Source: Zerene cesonia
Lineage: Eukaryota; Arthropoda; Insecta; Lepidoptera; Pieridae
Assembly: GCF_012273895.1 (NCBI RefSeq)
Contig: NC_052106.1
Location: forward strand, 7,874,001 to 7,938,000
Reading direction: 5' to 3'
DNA length: 64,000 nt
The translations under genes were made by a program, and so were the position numbers. A model generated the notes under the pieces. It did no database searches. It saw nothing but the letters and a program-made list of their open reading frames with translations, and was not told where the DNA came from. This document shows positions 1 through 10,994 of the stretch, piece after piece; the stretch's first letter is position 1, and every line of letters starts with the position of its first letter.

Positions 1-558
1 NNNNNNNNNNNNNNNNNNNNNNNNNNNNNNNNNNNNNNNNNNNNNNNNNNNNNNNNNNNNNNNNNNNNNNNNNNNNNNNNNNNNNNNNNNNNNNNNNNNN
101 NNNNNNNNNNNNNNNNNNNNNNNNNNNNNNNNNNNNNNNNNNNNNNNNNNNNNNNNNNNNNNNNNNNNNNNNNNNNNNNNNNNNNNNNNNNNNNNNNNNN
201 NNNNNNNNNNNNNNNNNNNNNNNNNNNNNNNNNNNNNNNNNNNNNNNNNNNNNNNNNNNNNNNNNNNNNNNNNNNNNNNNNNNNNNNNNNNNNNNNNNNN
301 NNNNNNNNNNNNNNNNNNNNNNNNNNNNNNNNNNNNNNNNNNNNNNNNNNNNNNNNNNNNNNNNNNNNNNNNNNNNNNNNNNNNNNNNNNNNNNNNNNNN
401 NNNNNNNNNNNNNNNNNNNNNNNNNNNNNNNNNNNNNNNNNNNNNNNNNNNNNNNNNNNNNNNNNNNNNNNNNNNNNNNNNNNNNNNNNNNNNNNNNNNN
501 NNNNNNNNNNNNNNNNNNNNNNNNNNNNNNNNNNNNNNNNNNNNNNNNNNNNNNNNNN
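1..558. other. Assembly gap (N run)
   Basis: The window opens inside a run of N. The four internal gaps are each exactly 1000 N, so this is probably the end of a similar placeholder and its true size is unknown. A missing upstream channel exon could lie here, but nothing shows it. Confidence 0.99.
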
Positions 559-661
559 CTTGCCCCGCAAACCCCTGGCACATGATACTAGCGGAGTTAT
601 GCCCGCCCCAGAATACGACGGGCTGCCGCAGCGCAGTTCTCAGTTCTTTTTACTGGAATAA
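559..661 (+). other. GC-rich open-frame tail directly after the gap
   Basis: From 560 an open frame of 33 codons runs out of the gap and stops at TAA 659-661. It includes the peptide PAPEYDGLPQRSSQFFLLE. It is clearly GC-richer than the DNA that follows, so it may be the 3' end of a transposon or retrotransposon ORF cut by the gap. I do not recognise the family and see no splice sites. It does not match the T1 region expected just upstream of the first channel exon. Confidence 0.25.
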
Positions 662-1862
662 TTGAACCGCCTAATGTTTTATTGTCATTACTGTTTAGAT
701 AAGTATTGACGTCACTGTCGTTATAATCATTTAATGAAATCTTTTCAATCGACGTCCCTGAAACGAAGGTTTCGACTGTTTTTTTTTTTTGTTACGAGGT
801 AATTTAGTGAGTTTTCAAACAATTGATGTGATTCTTTTTATGTTTGATGGGGAAGGGAGGGTGTCTTTTGGCTCCATATTAGAATTTGGAGTGACATTTT
901 CCACAGCGACGTCGATGGCCATTTTTATGGAAAATATTGTTGATATTATTGTATTGTATGGTATGCGTATTGGGTATTTAAAAAAAAGCTCCACTTAAAT
1001 TTGTATTTGAATAACATTACTAAAAACTACGTAAGTGCTAAGATCGTAATTAATTCAGTTTTTTAGACCGGATTTACAATTTTTTTTTGAGTATTATGTC
1101 ACTTTCTTAATGAAATTGCTGTGCCTGATGTGATATAGCCTAAATTTATGTGATATGTATCCTATATGATTTAGCCTTTCTCAATAAAGGGGATATCACC
1201 TAAAACTAAAAGAATTTTTCAAATCGTACCAGCAGTTCCTGAGATTAGCGCGTTCAACCAAACAAGCAATATAGATATCGGTATAGATAAAGATTTTTTA
1301 AAATGAATCAAGCTCGAAATATTCCAAAATTATTGAATTCTTATTTGTTTATCCATTAAATTTAATTTTAAGTATATTCCATCAATAAAAACCTACAACA
1401 ATCTCTTAAAACCATAATATTAACCCATAAACCATGTTTATTTTATCCAATATTAAATTAAATCCAGTTTTGTCGAACAGAACAAAATGGCCACCGTTAG
1501 GAACGTGACCGGTAGTTTAATATGCGCGGGGTGTATTATTTATAGCGGCTACGAAGTAAATAACATCAAATTGTTTATTTTAATGTAGTGAATATTTTTC
1601 CGAGTGCTATTTCAGTGAACATTTATCATCTGTGTTCAGAATGATGTAAGAACTCTTTGGATGTTAGTATTTGTCAAGATGTATTTAATTATCTGTATTT
1701 TACAAGGGCGGGGGGGAAAGTGATGAATTCTTGCCATAATAAAAAAAGGGGCAGTTATTTCTCATTTGATGTAGGTATATTCGATAATAAGATATATTAT
1801 ATACGATTAAATAGATAATTAGATATTTTATTTTTACAAATTTAATAATTAGATATAAAACT
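662..1862. other. AT-rich stretch, nothing recognised
   Basis: Low-complexity AT-rich DNA with short homopolymer runs. The 69-codon frame starting at 789 begins with a non-ATG codon and has no recognisable motif. I see no exon, RNA gene or clear repeat boundary. Confidence 0.5.
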
Positions 1863-2153
1863 GATTGATTGATCAAAGGCACAGTCTAAACTACTTAACC
1901 GATCGCGCTGATATTTGGCATATTGATAAACCCTATAATGTAGGCATCTACAAATAACGGATTTCAATATTGTATTAAATATAATATTAATTTCACCCCC
2001 AAGGGGATAAAATAGTGAACATCGTAAACGATTGATCGAGAAATTTTAGATTGGAGACTATGATGGATAGGATTTTGATAAATTCAACACCCGCAGGGGG
2101 GGACAAATATTATATTACTTGTGAACCCGAACGAAGCCACGTACATAAGCTAG
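1863..2153 (+). mobile_element. Helitron-like short element (decayed)
   Basis: The stretch carries the lepidopteran short-repeat signature of a line like 'CTACTTAACCGATCGCGCTG' followed by a '-TATTTGGCA-' block, and ends at AAGCTAG/T (2147-2153). A related, also decayed, copy lies at 24861-25043 and likewise ends in CTAG. No terminal hairpin is preserved, so the class is inferred from the shared CTAG|T end. Confidence 0.5.
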
Positions 2154-2277
2154 TTTAACTAATATCCCTAAGTATGTGTGTAAAATAGCAAACGACATGT
2201 ATCGTAAGACAAGTACCTACGATTGAGTTCGATATAACAATAATGCGCAAGACACCAATTTGCTTTCTTTATGTATA

Positions 2278-2480
2278 TCCTACAAATATGATAAATGCGA
2301 AAGTTTATAAAGATGTGTGTGTGTGTGTTTGTTGCTCTTCCACGCAAAAACTACTGAACCAATTGCAATGAAATTTGGTACGTAGATAGCTGGACAACTG
2401 CAATAACATACAGGCAACTTTTTATTCCGATATCCTACAGGATACGGACTTACGCGGGTGAAACCGCGGGACGCAGCTAG
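2278..2480 (+). mobile_element. Non-autonomous Helitron, 'GCAGCTAG' family, complete copy
   Basis: The copy starts TCCTAC and ends GCAGCTAG. Just before the end is a hairpin, CGCGG-GTGAAA-CCGCG. The flanks are A on the left and T on the right, the insertion preference expected of Helitrons, and there is no target duplication. Internal landmarks shared by all copies are 'GCGAAAGTTT', 'CACGCAAAAACTACTGAACC' and 'GATAGCTGGACAACTG'. There is no coding capacity, so it depends on a helicase supplied elsewhere. The family resembles the described lepidopteran Lep1-type Helitrons; that name is inferred. Confidence 0.85.
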
Positions 2481-2789
2481 TATCTTATATATATAAAAGA
2501 AAGTGGTGTTAGTTACACTATTTAAAAATTAAGAACGGATTAACCAATTTGACTCAAAATTTATGCGGAGGTAGCTTAGAACCAGGAAACGGACATAGGT
2601 AAGATAAAATAAACTTGGAAATAAAAAACTGAACCAATGGATGTTGAATTAGAGATGAATTTTAAAGCCACAAACCCTGTGCAATATCTGTGGAATTCAA
2701 TTGAATTCATTGTTGCATTTTAATTTATCCATCTAGTAGATATAGTGAGAGAACGTATGTATTGAACGTTTATAAATACGTTCTCTAAA

Positions 2790-2990
2790 TCCTACTTAAT
2801 ATTATAAATGCGAAAGTTTGTGTGGATGGATGTCTATATGTGTATGTTTGTTACTCTATCACGCAAAAAATACTGAACTGATTGTAATGAAATTTGTTAG
2901 GTAGATAGCTGGACAACTGGAATAACACATATGCAACTTTTAATCCCGATATTTTTGTGAGATACAAACTTACGCGGGTGAAATCGCTAA
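2790..2990 (+). mobile_element. Non-autonomous Helitron, same family, 3' end degraded
   Basis: The 5' TCCTAC and the body match the complete copies (GCGAAAGTTT, GATAGCTGGACAACTGG, ACTTACGCGGGTGAAA). The 3' hairpin arm and CTAG terminus are eroded to TCGCTAATTA. The left edge abuts a small hairpin (11-bp arms at 2748-2758 and 2776-2786). Confidence 0.8.
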
Positions 2991-3490
2991 TTATATAATA
3001 TGCTTGTATGATACCTATTTATTTTATATTATTTTTGTTTTATACAAAAAAAGAAAAAAAAGGGTAAGGAAATCTATGCGAAAATGATATAGAGGTTGGT
3101 GAATTTGTGAGTTTGACAAATTATGCTAAGTTATCCCTGGTTCGTCTGAACCGATTTAAAAAACTGTTTTACCGATGAAAAGCCACATAGAATATTTATA
3201 TTTCACATTCTAACATACATTTAATCTTAGCAAAGCTTGTATTATGAAAACTTCATCAATTGCTAACTCAAATATATTTCCTTTATTAAATTAGAAGCAC
3301 TTTTGAATCGTCATTACATAGTTTCCACATTATACGGTATTTAGTATTGGGTACAGTCGAATCAACTCTCTCTGTTAGTTAGGCTTTAATACAAAGTCTA
3401 TATGATACAAAAAGAAAACCAGCAATTATATAGATAACGACGCCTTTCATCGATACAATATTGTAATCATTGAGATAATACATAAACTAG

Positions 3491-3702
3491 TTTTTTTATG
3501 TCATGGTCGGCAATGGAGCTGGTGGGTCGCCTGATGGTAAGCGCTACCACCGCCCATAAACGTCTGGAGAGGCGTAAGGTCAATTGCAGACCTTTCGCCT
3601 CTACAAATGGATTGCCGACTATAATTGGGAAGGGATTAGGAAAGGATTGATGAGAGGAATGAAGGAAAGTACTGGGAAGGGTAAGGAAATGGATATGGGC
3701 CT
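3491..3702 (-). mobile_element. Poly(A)-tailed SINE-like element, subfamily B, 5' truncated
   Basis: Read on the minus strand it ends with the family 3' terminus (ACCATCAGGCGACCCACCAG ... CATAAAAAAA). Subfamily B is recognised by TGGAGCTGGTGGGTCGCC, GCGCTACCACCGCCC and the GAGGCGTAAGGTC / CCTTTCGCCTC inverted pair. The first ~110 bases of the full-length family (starting GTGGGAGTCGAGCACGC) are missing, consistent with incomplete reverse transcription. A 60-codon frame here is a repeat shadow. Confidence 0.8.
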
Positions 3703-4573
3703 TAGTTACAAAGATTTTATTATCTCGTCCACATCACACAGTTATATACGTAACTCGTACGTTTGAATCGAAATTCTCAAACATATCTATATATAACTAT
3801 TGAAGATCGATCAAACCGTTCGCGCTCTTTTATTGTCCGTTATAAATATCCGTTTCAAATAAAGGTTCGTCCACACGACACCAAACAGAGGTTTATAGCA
3901 CTTCAATAGTAGCTGTCATGGTTAGCGATTTTTGATATATTGGTTCATTCGGAAACTGGTTATATCACAATTTTAAATTTTACGTAGCTTTTTGTGGTTT
4001 TATCATAGAGTATTATCAAGTTTTGTAACATTATTTTGTGAGATTGATGAAGATTTATTGAAGCATAGTTTCATAAATCTAAAAATGGTCTTTTTCTCTC
4101 TTCGTGGCATAAAAACGCTTTAATGATACAAACACTTTAATGACAGAATCAACCTTTATATGTACACTTATTCACAGAGTATATGTAAGGAAATTATTTA
4201 ATGCTGGCGATCCTAATCAAAGTAACAGGATAAACTCATGCAATTATTTTATTGTCACCGATTCAAAGTATAAAATTTGTATAAAATTTGTCCGTGTTTA
4301 GTGGATCAGTTTAAGTCGAGTTTTCAGCTGTCGGATACCTACAAATATACCGGTGAAGCTAATGTGTTAAAATATAAGATAGATAAACCAGCATGTGTCA
4401 ATCTTTATTTAGGATCCTGCTGTTGGTACATTGACGCAGAGTAATTTGCTTCGAAGGCCATACCTAAGAGCATCATTATAGTAGAATAAGATACAGAATT
4501 GTACTTAATGTATCGAGATGTAGGTTCAATCAGTTTTATTAACCACTCCGACGAAAAATTTATTACGTTTTCC
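3703..4573. other. AT-rich stretch, nothing recognised
   Basis: I see no exon-like, RNA-like or repeat-family sequence beyond short AT-rich runs. Confidence 0.5.
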
Positions 4574-4866
4574 GTGCTAATAATATAAACGCGAAAGTTT
4601 GTTAGCATGTATGGATGTATGTTACTCACTAACAACGTTAGGTCTTAGATGTTTAGTTATTCTAGTAAATTATAATGTAATATTATCGTATGATATCAGT
4701 GTGTATTCTAATAACAGATGTATATGTATAAAAACTACTGAACCGATTGCAATAAAATTTGGTACGTAGATAGCTGGACAACTGGAATAACACATAGACA
4801 ACTCTTTATCACGATATTCCTACGGGATACGGACCTACGTGGGTGAAACCGCGGGGCGCAGCTATT
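4574..4866 (+). mobile_element. Helitron copy interrupted by about 95 bp of unrelated DNA
   Basis: The 5' piece (GCTAATAATATAAACGCGAA to about 4630) and the 3' piece (AAAACTACTGAACCGATTGC at 4731 to CGCAGCTA at 4866) belong to one GCAGCTAG-family Helitron. AT-rich DNA at about 4631-4730 lies between them. No repeat family or duplication was recognised in the spacer. Confidence 0.7.
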
Positions 4867-5506
4867 AACTTTAAAAATATGTGTATTAAATTTTGTTATG
4901 CATTCAGAAATAGTATATATTATTGCTATCATTTATTAACTGACTATAATTATAGCTGTTTATTGGTACGAGTACAAGTTCAAATAAAAAAAGAAAATAC
5001 ACAATGGTAATTTTAAAATAGACTCATGCGATGTGGAGTCTGTGCATGAGAACATTAAAAAAGGACACCACTGTAATGTTCTGTGACGTAGATACATCGC
5101 GGCGCTGGTTTTCAGTGAGCCATTAAGAAAGTGTTCTTTCGAAAATATTCTTTGACATTATAGTGTCAGGATTTCGTAATATTGTAGGTAAGAATTATTA
5201 ATTACGTTTGATTATTTAAGTAATATTTTTATACGCAGAAACTATATGATTTCTTGGTACCACTATATGCATTTGTGAAAAAAGATATGGAGCGATTCTA
5301 CCGCATTTAAATATAGAATTTACACAGCTATAATTTTGAGTATTTCGCGAATTAATGATGCGTGGATCAGAGTTTGTTATTTTATTCGTTGGAGTAGTTA
5401 TTCTAGCCTACGTAAGCAATGACGTTTTTAGTTTATTTAATACTCTTGATTTATATTAGTATGGGTGTGTATGGTGATACTGGGTACCTTTTATTGCTAA
5501 CGCGGG

Positions 5507-5578
5507 ATCACGGTTGGTTGAGGTTAAACGTCGCTACTGTTCGGTAAAATGACGCAGGTTCGAATCCCGTCTCGTGAT
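5507..5578 (+). repeat. tRNA-like head of a short interspersed element
   Basis: A 72-nt block begins ATCACGG and ends CTCGTGAT, able to form a tRNA-type acceptor stem, and contains the B-box-like GGTTCGAATCCCG. The same unit recurs at 17948 (split), 30547 and 53028-53098 (minus). The arms are imperfect here and there is no conventional anticodon loop, so I call it a SINE-type relic and not a tRNA gene. Confidence 0.55.
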
Positions 5579-5802
5579 TAATTTTTTATTTTATTTTTGA
5601 AGTGAAACTTCTTTAGAATCGTTGTGATTTCAAACCTGATGCAACGGAAAAACGACAGGTAAGAGACACAGATACAAAAATGTGTAGAATGAAGCTGGCA
5701 ATGAATGAGACAGAAATATACATACTATTTTATATATATTCATCTCATTCTTTTGTCGATTGAAGTTTCACTTCTATCGTGTGTGAATCGCACACACACC
5801 TT

Positions 5803-6000
5803 TTTTTTTATTATCTATAATAGGGCAGCGCTTGGCTCGCCTGATGGTAAGCTGAGATGTGATCTATGCTGGATCGCGCTTCCCTAGAGGGTACCTGTTC
5901 ACTCTACTCACGAAGACCTTCAGATTGTACTCGTCGGGAAACACAGACTCAGGAAGCATGTTCCAATTCCTTGCGGTTCGAATAAAGAAATAGAAATCTA
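5803..6000 (+). mobile_element. Non-LTR retrotransposon fragment
   Basis: The block contains CTGATGGTAAGCTGAGATGTG, GGATCGCGCTTCCCTAGA and CCTGTTCACTCTACTC. A second copy at 9084-9250 shares the same order of blocks. It resembles a widespread lepidopteran LINE-type repeat, but the class is from memory. No reverse-transcriptase frame is present. Confidence 0.5.
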
Positions 6001-7391
6001 TTTACTGCCCATACACTCTTTTACTTTATTTATGTATTTTGGTACATGAAAATCTTTAAACAATAGTTATACAAAACATTGATTATTTGCTAGTTGAAAC
6101 AGTTAAATCTTAAATATTGCTTTGAATATTTAGTTGATTGTTGTTGGTAATAATGTTATTTGGATGATATAAATTACTCTATTGATCATAAAAATTGCTA
6201 ATTATCTGTTGGGGCGCTTATAATGTGATATTATAATATGGGGGATATATGGGGTCTTATAATGTTTTCTGTCCTTAAATATGACTGAAGATTTTCTATT
6301 TGTTTCCAAAATGACGTTAAGGGGTCGCAACCGATATTTTAAAATTAAAAAATAACTAATATAGGACAAACAATTTAGACAACTTTAATGCACGAATTTA
6401 GAACAGAGTATGAATATTGTTTATTTATATGACACGCTAAAGAGTACTTATTCGTAATCTGACACCCCCACCCCACATTTGCCCAACATTCTTAGGGACA
6501 CTTGTGCGACATCCCCAGGGACACATCCCACAACTCGTTGCAGATGGTTCCGCTTCGCCGGTCCAGCTAGACCTAGAGCAATATCTGATCCTCAAAACGT
6601 AGCTCAAGATAGAGAAGTGGACAAAAGTCACAGCTGATTTTATGCGAAAGAAGTCACTTTGCTCAAACTCAACATTTTTCTTTTGTAACCAATGCCCGAT
6701 GTCTTTTAGTCTTATATCACGAACTGGCCGCTTCATTCAATGATTCAATGAAAACCTTCAAATATTTTAAGTAATACATTATACAGATACTAGAGAGCAT
6801 TAATCAGAGATGTTGTTTAAGATTATTTCATTACTTGGGATTCGGACTTAAATTTCCTTCGCTTCATTGAAATGGGTCGCTTTTGAGACTGTAAATTCTA
6901 GCTTCATTTGAAGCAAAAGGACTACTTTAAGTACCATTGTTTTTATTTTCTACGTGCTAAAGTGTGTGATTTATGAATTTGATGAAGTTTATTTCTAAGA
7001 CTTTGTCAAACCGTCTGTCTATATTATGTTTGTCTGCCAGCTCCTATGTCTATGTTTCAGATAAATATATGTTAATTTATTACAGTCACATCTTAGCGAG
7101 CTTCAATATAAACTATAAATATAACAGTTTTTTTTATAATTACGAAGATCTGTAGACGCTTCTGCCACCATTAAAAGTGGATAAATTATAGGATCTTTTA
7201 TACGCTACCATTTAATCTACCAATTCTAATAGATTTCCGCTGGAGTAAATATACATTAAGCATCATGGCTCCCTCGCTATAAAACCCATGCCCCTAGCAA
7301 CGATATATATATAGCTATGTCGCTGGTTCGATTTTTAAACTTTCCTTCCTTTTCTTCCTTTCTTACTTTACTTAAATATATACAGAGCAAT
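6001..7391. other. Unannotated AT-rich stretch with one unexplained 99-codon frame
   Basis: The only notable feature is a 99-codon minus-strand frame at 6437-6736 (begins MKRPVRDIRLKDIGHWLQ), overlapping a GC-richer patch at 6460-6580. I could not match it to a family. Its C-terminal part is Cys/Gly/Ser-rich, as random frames often are. No splice structure or neighbours support a gene. Confidence 0.4.
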
Positions 7392-7759
7392 AATCTTGAA
7401 TATAGTATTTGTGTTCGATTTTAGGTGAGTATTATACATTTCTGACAAGAATGGAACTATTTTCCACCGTCGGTGTTCCCGGATCACTACAATTTGCAAC
7501 TCTTCAAGTCCAGAGTGAATAGGATTCTCCTAGGCAGGCGTGCCCATTTACAGATCGCATCCCTGCTTAACATCAGGTAGGATAGCGGCCACACGTCTGC
7601 CTATTAAATGTAAAAAAAAAAAAATTAAAAATTAAAGACTTTGTAACGGATTTTAAATGCGATTTATTCATTATATTATTAACCCGACGTTTCGAACACT
7701 TTATAGCGAGCGTGGTCACGGGGGTCTCTTAAAGCCTTTAATTTCTAAATCTTGAATAT
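7392..7759 (+). mobile_element. 'CGAAACGTCGGG' element with 12-bp TSD (copy 1), carrying a nested LINE end
   Basis: The element proper is 7404-7747, flanked by a perfect duplication AATCTTGAATAT (7392-7403 and 7748-7759). It starts AGTATTTGTG and ends TTTAATTTCTAA, like the other copies. The 3' half carries GCGATTTATTCATTATATTA, ACCCGACGTTTCGAACACTT and GCGAGCGTGGTCACGGGG. The long target duplication argues for target-primed insertion. The ACGTTTCG motif resembles the ribozyme-bearing ends of Penelope-like elements, but an intact hammerhead core is not visible. Confidence 0.75.
7446..7621 (+). mobile_element. Non-LTR retrotransposon 3' end with poly(A), nested
   Basis: A block with GGAATAGG/CTAGGCAGGCGTGCCCATTT and GGCCACACGTCTGCCTATTAA ends in a 13-A tract at 7609-7621. 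It splits the CGAAACGTCGGG element between its GAGTATTATACATTT part and its ATTAAAGACTTT part, so it inserted later. It is heavily 5' truncated. The boundaries on the 5' side are approximate. Confidence 0.6.
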
Positions 7760-8033
7760 GTTTGTATTTGTATAAGAAAACTTGTATTGGATTGTAAATC
7801 ACTCGTATTTGTCTGGCTTATAATGTAAAACTTCCGAGGCAATGTTCAAACTGAGATTCGAGACTCTAAGTTGCATCTATGACTTATGTATCAAAAATAA
7901 GTCGAGCTACTTTTTTAAGAATATTATGCCAATGTTATCGCGAAGTATCATGATAGTTAGCCATCAGAAAATTTATCTTCTCTTAATTAAGTTCATGACA
8001 TTATTTATTTACCAACTTAACACTGAATAACTG

Positions 8034-8280
8034 CAGTACAGTGGTGGGTCAGTTGTTTGTACGTATAAGCGAAAGGTCGAGGCTTCGAGACCTGCACATT
8101 ATTCACATCATCACAGCTCGTAACGGTGAAGGAAAACATCGTGAGGAAATCGGCATGTCGAAGAAATAAAAGTTCGACGTGTGTATTGTTGGTAATTGGT
8201 CTCATTATGGACTCTGAAGTAGTTCGTCTGTCACCAGGATTGTGGGTGATCTTTGTTGAGGAAAAGATTTTGTTCTCATT
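8034..8280 (+). mobile_element. tRNA-headed SINE (degraded)
   Basis: The order of blocks is a tRNA-like head (CAGTACAGTGGTGGGTCAGT, then GAGGCTTCGAGACCTGC), the spacer TCACATCATCACAGCTCG and the body AACGGTGAAGGAAAACATCG TGAGGAAATC. The body block also occurs, reversed, at 29820-29880 and 59500-59530. The 3' tail is missing. Confidence 0.6.
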
Positions 8281-8310
8281 TGCCTCTGTTGGTAGATAAA
8301 TATACTTTCA

Positions 8311-8507
8311 TCCTACTTATATTATATGCGAAAGTTTGTGAGGATGTGTGTATGTTTGTTACTCTTTCACGCAAAAACTACTACACCGATTGCAATTAAA
8401 TTTCGTACGTAGATAGCTGGACAACTGGAATAACATATAGGCAAATTTTATCCCGATATTCCTACGGGATACAGACTTACGCGGGTGAAACCGCGGGGCG
8501 CAGCTAA
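8311..8507 (+). mobile_element. Non-autonomous Helitron, GCAGCTAG family, complete copy
   Basis: It starts TCCTAC after A. Its terminal hairpin is CGCGG-GTGAAA-CCGCG and it ends CGCAGCTAA before T, so the usual CTAG has mutated to CTAA. Body landmarks are all present. Confidence 0.85.
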
Positions 8508-9083
8508 TCCTATAAAATCATGTGAATTTTAGAAAATGCTTATTTAAATTATTCATGATATTAGGCAAATTGTAAGCGCTATTCTAGGTACTACGTATTG
8601 TATTTAGAATATAGATAGTGAACTAACATTTCGCACAAAGCGCTGCCGGTGTGTTGTACATGTATCTGATTATAACTGCGAGTGTAGTCTCTAAGTTTAT
8701 TTAAACTTGGATGTAATATTTAGGTCTGGTTTACATTTTTAATATGAAATGATATGCAGGGTTCATCTTTTCGTTTTTGTAACTAATGTTGTTTTTGCAT
8801 TAGAAAAGAGTTTTTTTTTGTGTATGTATCTAGTAAATAAAAAAGTAATATGTCAAATTTTGAACAAATAAGATCGTATATTAAAAAAAAAAGAATAAAT
8901 GATGTGTGGGACAGCCCTGATTTTGATAGAACAACGCGGACACGTCCAGTGAAGTGATTAATGACGTCAACAAAGGAAATAAATCTGGTATTGAGATTGT
9001 TTTATTTTACACATTTTTCTATAGTACATATTTCATATAAAGAAATAATAATCCGTTTCTCTATTCCACGTTAATGTAAATGA

Positions 9084-9250
9084 AGTTTTTTTTATTGTGT
9101 TCAGTTGGACTGCGCTTGACCACAATCTCGTCTGATTGTAAGTTGAGATGTGGTCTAAGATGGAGCGTGCTTCCCTAGAAGTTATCTGTTCAGTCTTCTC
9201 TCGAAGATTGTGCACGCCGGGGAAGATTCTTATAATATTTAAGTACCAAG
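9084..9250 (+). mobile_element. Non-LTR retrotransposon fragment (second copy)
   Basis: It shares ordered blocks with 5803-6000: TTTTTTATTGTGTTC, GACCACAATCTCGTCTGA, AGATGTGGTCTAAGATGGAG, GCTTCCCTAGAAG and CTGTTCAGTCTTCTC. It has no coding frame and ends near a poly-T-like left edge. Confidence 0.5.
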
Positions 9251-9316
9251 GCAACGCGAACAAAATTTCGTGGAAAATCGAGTAATGAATTAGTAAATAA
9301 ATTCACGAAATTTAAT

Positions 9317-9355
9317 GTTAATAGAAAGCGGTACTGAGTACCGCTTTCTATTAAC
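9317..9355. repeat. Near-perfect 39-nt palindrome (19-bp arms, 1-nt centre)
   Basis: GTTAATAGAAAGCGGTACT is followed by a single G and then its exact reverse complement. It stands alone in AT-rich DNA and is not part of any repeat recognised here. It could be a foldback footprint or a TE terminus. Its perfection implies recent origin or selection, but no function can be read from it. Confidence 0.95.
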
Positions 9356-10490
9356 TAGTAGGAAAGAGACAGAGCTATATCGTTTAGCGCCATCACTCTC
9401 GCACACTGGCGTTAATACTGCTTTAAGAAGGTACGGAAATTAACAAGGTCTCTCATATACATATACCAGTAGATTTTATTTTAATCGACGCGATAAATCT
9501 TATTTTGTGAATGGCTCATAAAATCATTAATTCTCTTTAAGAACGTTAGAGGCGCATTATTGAAGCGATTTTAACAAGGAGGTATACTGAAGTAAACATC
9601 AGTTGAAAATTTCTCTCACACAGTCTTGTCAGTATGAACATGCATACACGTGCAACTGTAATCACATTTATTCCGGCGTGAAAGATGGGAAGTGGCGTGT
9701 TTAGCATTTTTCAGTGACATAACTACTTCGAAGTGTTGTTATGGCTGCATATACACGAACGGTTAACGTTTTCTTCAGAGTCTTTCATATGTAAGAAATT
9801 CCATCTTGAATTTAAGTGTCTAGTATTAATAGTCTAGCTCTTTTACTCTATATTTATATTTAGAGAGTAGTAAAAAATATTTTTGTGTCTATCTACGACT
9901 AATTTTATATTCATCAAACACAACAAATAAAGGAATCGAAAAAACCTTAATGTTCCTAAAATTTATAAAAATTTATTCGCTAATATAAGTATACAAGTGT
10001 AATTGTGAACTTTCATAGTGGTCGCTAATGATCTTGATGTTAAATAGCGAAAAAAAAATAAGAAAAAAGCACAGCCGACTAATTCACTTTTCAAACGATA
10101 AAAAGTAAAAATCGGCTCAGCCCAAAACAACGACACATCAAAGTTATATAATGGAGGGTCAAAATATAAAAAAAAAAATATTTAAAAAAGTAAATACACA
10201 AGCAAATACAAGTTCACATATGAACGGCCTAAATGAAAATAAAAAATGCAACTTTGAAACTTATCCAGCAATGTATGCTGATGAATCCAGATTCATACTG
10301 CTGTAAAATAAATGACAAATACACTGCCTCGTTATATTAGCTCTTATCATAATAGCGGCTTTTAATAACGCTATTTTTAAAGAATAACACAATGCGTGCC
10401 AGATACTGAATGTAATTGAGTTTTTGTTGATTAATGTATGTTTATTTAATGGCGTATAATAATTGTAAATGTTTGTTTGGTAGATTAAAT
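9356..10490. other. AT-rich stretch, nothing recognised
   Basis: I see no exon, RNA or repeat family here. Long A runs lie near 10045-10070 and 10170-10180. Confidence 0.5.
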
Positions 10491-10571
10491 GGAAGAGGAA
10501 TGGACTGGGAAGTGTAGGGGAAAAGAAATGGGCCTCCTGCTTCTCCGCTTGTCGCATGGCACAGTGGCATT
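10491..10571 (-). mobile_element. SINE-like element fragment
   Basis: A short internal piece of the poly(A) SINE-like family: GAATGGACTGGGAAG, AATGGGCCTCC and GCACAGTGGCAT. Both ends are missing. Confidence 0.55.
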
Positions 10572-10798
10572 TGAGTATCATTTTAATTGATATAATTGCA
10601 AAGAATAATATTGAATAGAATAAAAAAAATTTGATTATTTGATATGTTTTTATATAAAATTTCTATACAACACACATTTCATATATTCAATTGCAATTTT
10701 GCGAAAAACTGTCAATATGTCTTTATTATTCCATGATGCGGAACTATGGGAAATTTTAAACGGTTTTACTCACTTTCAGATGCCTAATTTGAGTAATT

Positions 10799-10994
10799 TG
10801 AGGGATAAGGAAAGGATTGACGGCTGGCAAACAGTAATGAACTGGGAAGAGGAGAAAAAGGAAACGGGCCTCCCTCACTTACAGTACGAAACACAATACC
10901 ATGCTAATATTTCATGCCGGTCTTCTGTGGGGGTGTGGTACTTCCTCGGTGCGAGCGGGCCTAATTCGTGCCGAAATGTACTCGACTCTCTCGT
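10799..10994 (-). mobile_element. Poly(A) SINE-like element, 5' part (minus strand)
   Basis: Read on the minus strand it runs from the family 5' end (eroded GAGAGTCGAGTACATTTCGG) through GGTACCTTCCACACCCCCAC-like sequence to the GAAAGGATTGACGGCTGG block. The 3' poly(A) end is absent. The 125-codon + strand frame across it is a repeat shadow. Confidence 0.7.

Noticed and set aside
6437..6736. 99-codon minus-strand frame beginning MKRPVRDIRLKDIGHWLQ
   Set aside because: The start briefly recalls short motifs seen in DDE transposases, but no triad, no homologous block and no splice context are visible, and the C-terminal half looks like random Cys/Gly-rich translation.
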